This document shows, piece by piece, positions 6,265-8,283 of a stretch of 8,283 nt of DNA. Below the pieces are notes generated by a model that was not told where the DNA came from, ran no database searches, and worked only from the letters and a program-made list of their open reading frames with translations. Source of the DNA: Pseudomonadota bacterium. Lineage in GTDB: Bacteria; Pseudomonadota; Alphaproteobacteria; Caulobacterales; Caulobacteraceae. The DNA is taken from the NCBI GenBank assembly GCA_023445705.1, contig JAEXKM010000438.1, forward strand, positions 1 through 8,283, given 5' to 3'. The translations under genes and the position numbers were made by a program. Position 1 is the stretch's first letter. Every line of letters begins with the position of its first letter.

Positions 6265-6399
6265 TGTCATCCCGGTTTCGGCCACCGGCCGAAGACCGGG
6301 ACCCATGAACACCGATTTCTCGGGGCTAGCTAGGTCGCGCCGCCTTGGTCAGGCGCGGCGCGTATGGGTCCCGGTCTTGCTGCGCAAACCGGGATGACA
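6265..6399. repeat. 135-bp nested palindromic intergenic repeat (REP/MITE-like)
   Basis: The outer arms TGTCATCCCGGTTT (6265-6278) and AAACCGGGATGACA (6386-6399) are perfect 14-bp inverted repeats. The inner arms AAGACCGGGACCCAT (6292-6306) and ATGGGTCCCGGTCTT (6364-6378) are perfect 15-bp inverted repeats. The bases between outer and inner arms differ on the two sides (13 bases left, 7 right), and the centre holds a further GCGCCGCC/GGCGCGGCGC hairpin with a two-base bulge. Each half can also fold on itself through CCCGGT/ACCGGG. The GTCATCCCGG motif recurs in intergenic repeats of many alphaproteobacteria. It lies between two convergent genes and could serve as a bidirectional terminator. 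No coding capacity and no transposase. Confidence 0.85.
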
Positions 6400-6415
6400 C
6401 CTTTCAGGGTGCATA

Positions 6416-7054
6416 TTACCCCATCCGCTCCTTCCACAGCGCGCTCAGCCGCGGATCGGCGTCCACCCTCTGCACGACCGCCTTCAAGTTCGGCGCCTCT
6501 GCATAGAAGCGCGCGCGCCGGGGCCGGAAGCGAGAGACCACCGCCACATAGAGGTCCAGCACGCTCAGCTCGTCGCCCAGCACATAGTCGCCCGGCGAGA
6601 CTTGCTCCCCCATCATCCGCCAGCAATCGGCGATGCGCTCCAGGGTCCGCTCGGTCAGGGCCTCGTGCCCGGCAGGATCGGGCACGAGCCGCGAAGGATC
6701 GTCCTTCACCCAGTAGAGCGAGTAGATGGCGCTAGAGACGAAGCTCATCCAGCGCAGGAACTGCGCCCGCTCCGGCGCGCCCGGCGGCGGCGCCAGGCGC
6801 GCATCGGGAAACTGCTCGGCGATCCAGATCAGAATCGCCGCGCTTTCGGTGATCACCTCGCCGCCGGGCAGCACCAGGGCCGGCACCTGCCGCATGGGGT
6901 TGGCGGCCAGCACCTGATCGCCGCTTTCCGGATGCTGCTTGTCCCAGGTATAGGCGTCCACCAGCCGATAAGGCTGGCCGGCCAGCGTCAGGGCGGCTTC
7001 GACCGCCACGGCGCCTGATCCGCGAGCGCTGAACAGCGTCCATGCCTGATCCAT
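6416..7054 (-). CDS. Glutathione S-transferase family protein
   Basis: A 212-residue cytosolic protein with the two-domain GST layout; it probably conjugates glutathione to electrophiles or acts in a related thiol reaction, substrate unknown. The N-terminal thioredoxin-like domain (about 1-82) has a Ser-rich first turn (S-A-R-G-S at 9-13, likely catalytic Ser), the cis-proline in Q-V-P-A-L (56-60), and the glutathione-binding E-S-A-A-I (70-74). The alpha-helical C-terminal domain carries the N-capping motif L-S-V-L-D (163-167) typical of the fold. ATG 7054 is chosen because GGAGGA (7064-7059) sits just upstream at the right distance; an in-frame ATG at 7066 would overlap that site. The gene is divergent from nrdB across 111 bases that contain the NrdR boxes, so NrdR might influence it too. 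That is inference. Confidence 0.9.
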   Translation of the reverse strand: MDQAWTLFSARGSGAVAVEAALTLAGQPYRLVDAYTWDKQHPESGDQVLAANPMRQVPALVLPGGEVITESAAILIWIAEQFPDARLAPPPGAPERAQFLRWMSFVSSAIYSLYWVKDDPSRLVPDPAGHEALTERTLERIADCWRMMGEQVSPGDYVLGDELSVLDLYVAVVSRFRPRRARFYAEAPNLKAVVQRVDADPRLSALWKERMG

Positions 7055-7058
7055 AGCT

Positions 7059-7064
7059 TCCTCC
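7059..7064 (-). promoter_or_regulatory. Ribosome binding site deciding the GST start
   Basis: GGAGGA on the minus strand, four bases before ATG 7054. It overlaps the alternative ATG at 7066-7064 and so favours the shorter protein. Confidence 0.75.
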
Positions 7065-7070
7065 ATATGT

Positions 7071-7117
7071 TCACAACATGTTGGGGCGGGAACGCAATTG
7101 GTCCCTAGATGTTGTCA
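7071..7117 (+). promoter_or_regulatory. Pair of NrdR boxes controlling nrdB
   Basis: The first core, CAACATGTTG (7074-7083), is a perfect palindrome matching the NrdR core at 9 of 10. The second core, CTAGATGTTG (7105-7114), matches at 10 of 10. The spacing is 31 bp, three helical turns. The second box overlaps a possible -10 element CTAGAT (7105-7110), with TTGGGG 18 bases upstream as a weak -35. Binding there would block nrdB transcription. The region is shared with the divergent GST gene. Confidence 0.85.
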
Positions 7118-7147
7118 CTAATCGGTGGCTAACTTTGGGGGTCGTCA

Positions 7148-7152
7148 GATTC
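7148..7152. promoter_or_regulatory. GANTC (CcrM) site in the nrdB leader
   Basis: GATTC lies 14 bases before the nrdB start. It echoes the GAGTC at 3178-3182 upstream of nrdA. A single GANTC is expected every few hundred bases at this base composition, so function is only suggested. Confidence 0.3.
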
Positions 7153-7165
7153 GAAAGTCGCGCCC

Positions 7166-8188
7166 GTGACCCAGCCCGGCCTGCTCACCCCTTCCTTCGC
7201 CTACAAACCCTTCCGCTACCCGTGGGCCTATGACTTCTGGAAGAAGCAGCAGCAGGTCCACTGGATGCCCGAAGAGGTGCCGCTCGGCGAGGACCTCAAG
7301 GATTGGGCGGCCAAGCTCAACGACAAGGAGCGCAACCTCCTCACCCAGATCTTCCGGTTCTTCACCCAATCGGATGTCGAGGTGAACGACAACTACATGG
7401 AACGCTACAGCCGCGTCTTCAAACCCACCGAGGTGAAGATGATGCTGTCGGCCTTCTCCAACATGGAGACGATCCACATCGCGGCCTACGCGCTGCTGCT
7501 CGAAACGATCGGCATGCCCGACAGCGAGTTCACGGCCTTCCTCGACTACCAGGCCATGCGCGACAAGCATGACTACATGCAGCGGTTCGGCGTCGATTCG
7601 AACGCCGACATCGCCCGCACCCTCGCCATGTTCGGCGGCTTCACCGAAGGCCTGCAGCTCTTCGCTTCATTCGCGATGCTGATGAACTTCCCGCGTCATA
7701 ACAAGATGAAGGGCATGGGCCAGATCGTCTCCTGGTCGGTCCGGGACGAGAGCCTGCACTGCGAAGGCATCATCAAGCTCTATCATGCCTTCAACAAGGA
7801 GACCGGCGCGGTCACCAAGAGCGTCGGCGACGACATCGTCGACTGCTGCAAGACCGTGGTGGGTCTGGAGGACAAGTTCATCGACCTGGCCTTCGAGGCT
7901 GGCGAGATCCAGGGCATGACCCCGGAAGACATCAAGGCCTACATCCGCTTCATCGCCGACTGGCGCCTGCGCCAGCTCGCCCTGCCCGAAGTCTACGGGG
8001 TGAAGGAAAACCCGCTTCCCTGGCTGCAGTCGATGCTCTCGGGCGTCGAACACGCCAATTTCTTCGAGGCTCGCTCGACCGAGTATTCCAAGGCCGCCAC
8101 CAAGGGCCAATGGCACGGGAACGAGGGCGTCTGGTCCGAGTTCGACCGCATGCTCGCCAAGCGCGGCGATAACGTCCCGGCGGAGTAA
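7166..8188 (+). CDS. nrdB: Class I ribonucleoside-diphosphate reductase, beta (radical) subunit
   Basis: A 340-residue metallocofactor subunit that generates and delivers the radical used by NrdA. All diiron ligands can be placed by their spacing in E. coli R2: D70 (D84), E101 and H104 (E115, H118), E161 (E204), E195 and H198 in R-D-E-S-L-H (E238, H241). The radical tyrosine is Y108 in E-T-I-H-I-A-A-Y. W33 (W48) and Y307 in N-F-F-E-A-R-S-T-E-Y (Y356) complete the radical-transfer path. This points to a class Ia-type, Tyr-radical enzyme. The protein starts directly with the R2 fold, so there is no N-terminal ATP-cone of the kind seen in some NrdB proteins. The GTG start is supported by GAAAG at 7153-7157 and by its fit to the N-terminus expected for this family. 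Transcription is likely set by the two upstream NrdR boxes. Confidence 0.96.
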   Translation: MTQPGLLTPSFAYKPFRYPWAYDFWKKQQQVHWMPEEVPLGEDLKDWAAKLNDKERNLLTQIFRFFTQSDVEVNDNYMERYSRVFKPTEVKMMLSAFSNMETIHIAAYALLLETIGMPDSEFTAFLDYQAMRDKHDYMQRFGVDSNADIARTLAMFGGFTEGLQLFASFAMLMNFPRHNKMKGMGQIVSWSVRDESLHCEGIIKLYHAFNKETGAVTKSVGDDIVDCCKTVVGLEDKFIDLAFEAGEIQGMTPEDIKAYIRFIADWRLRQLALPEVYGVKENPLPWLQSMLSGVEHANFFEARSTEYSKAATKGQWHGNEGVWSEFDRMLAKRGDNVPAE

Positions 8189-8210
8189 CCACCGCTCCGC
8201 GGCCCCCTCA

Positions 8211-8282
8211 GTCAGCCTGTGGCTGACAGCTCCCCCAATGGGGGAGCATCTGTTTTTTAGATCCTCCCCCGCTTGGGGGAGG
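8211..8282 (+). terminator. Palindrome cluster and probable terminator after nrdB
   Basis: Three hairpins in a row: GTCAGCC/GGCTGAC (8211-8227), GCTCCCCC/GGGGGAGC (8229-8247) followed by six T (8253-8258), and CCTCCCCC/GGGGGAGG (8263-8282). The second hairpin plus T run is a credible nrdB terminator. The CCCCCTCAGTCAGC...CTCCCCC pattern resembles a dispersed intergenic repeat common in Caulobacterales and Sphingomonadales genomes. The element may continue past the window end. Confidence 0.75.
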
Positions 8283-8283
8283 T

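Noticed and set aside
5503..6312. 269-codon minus-strand frame opposite the outer-membrane protein gene
   Set aside because: It has no domain or ribosome binding signal, and the opposite strand has a signal peptide, a strong ribosome binding site and coding character.
6265..6399. CRISPR repeat or insertion-sequence ends
   Set aside because: There is a single inverted element with no regular spacers, no transposase and no flanking target duplication that I can see.

Overview
The window looks like a chromosomal segment from a GC-rich alphaproteobacterium, most likely of the Caulobacteraceae (Caulobacter, Phenylobacterium, Brevundimonas group). This rests on codon bias, the NrdA and NrdB variants, GANTC (CcrM methylation) sites upstream of both nrd genes, and intergenic palindromes of the GTCATCCCGG and CTCCCCC/GGGGGAG types that are common in such genomes. 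Genus assignment is inference. I see no defence island, prophage, CRISPR array, tRNA or rRNA. The protein genes are mostly recognisable housekeeping or envelope families, and the interesting content is regulatory.

Layout. 1-270 is the C-terminal end of an OmpA-type peptidoglycan-binding protein, closed by a strong intrinsic terminator (304-332). 397-2184 (+) encodes an SLC13-type membrane permease with two central RCK_C (TrkA-C) domains. It converges on a TMEM165/GDT1-family manganese exporter-like gene (2218-2775, -), with a shared hairpin at 2184-2210. The exporter gene is preceded on the minus strand by a candidate promoter (2977-3005), a yybP-ykoY manganese riboswitch (about 2970-2855) and an intrinsic terminator (2843-2779) whose U-tract ends three bases before the start codon.

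Ribonucleotide reductase. nrdA (3303-5168, +) and nrdB (7166-8188, +) encode the two subunits of a class I enzyme with all core catalytic residues present, but neither subunit has an ATP-cone. They are not adjacent: a signal-peptide-bearing probable outer-membrane protein gene (5410-6246, +), a 135-bp nested palindrome (6265-6399) and a reverse-strand glutathione S-transferase gene (6416-7054, -) lie between them. Each nrd gene has its own pair of NrdR boxes, spaced 32 bp at nrdA and 31 bp at nrdB, which is the spacing expected for cooperative NrdR binding. The split pair therefore appears to be held in step by the repressor rather than by an operon. The nrdA upstream region also carries DnaA-box-like, CtrA-like and GANTC sequences, consistent with but not proving cell-cycle control.

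The window ends in a cluster of alternating CTCCCCC/GGGGGAG arms (8211-8282) that probably terminates nrdB and can fold in two mutually exclusive ways.
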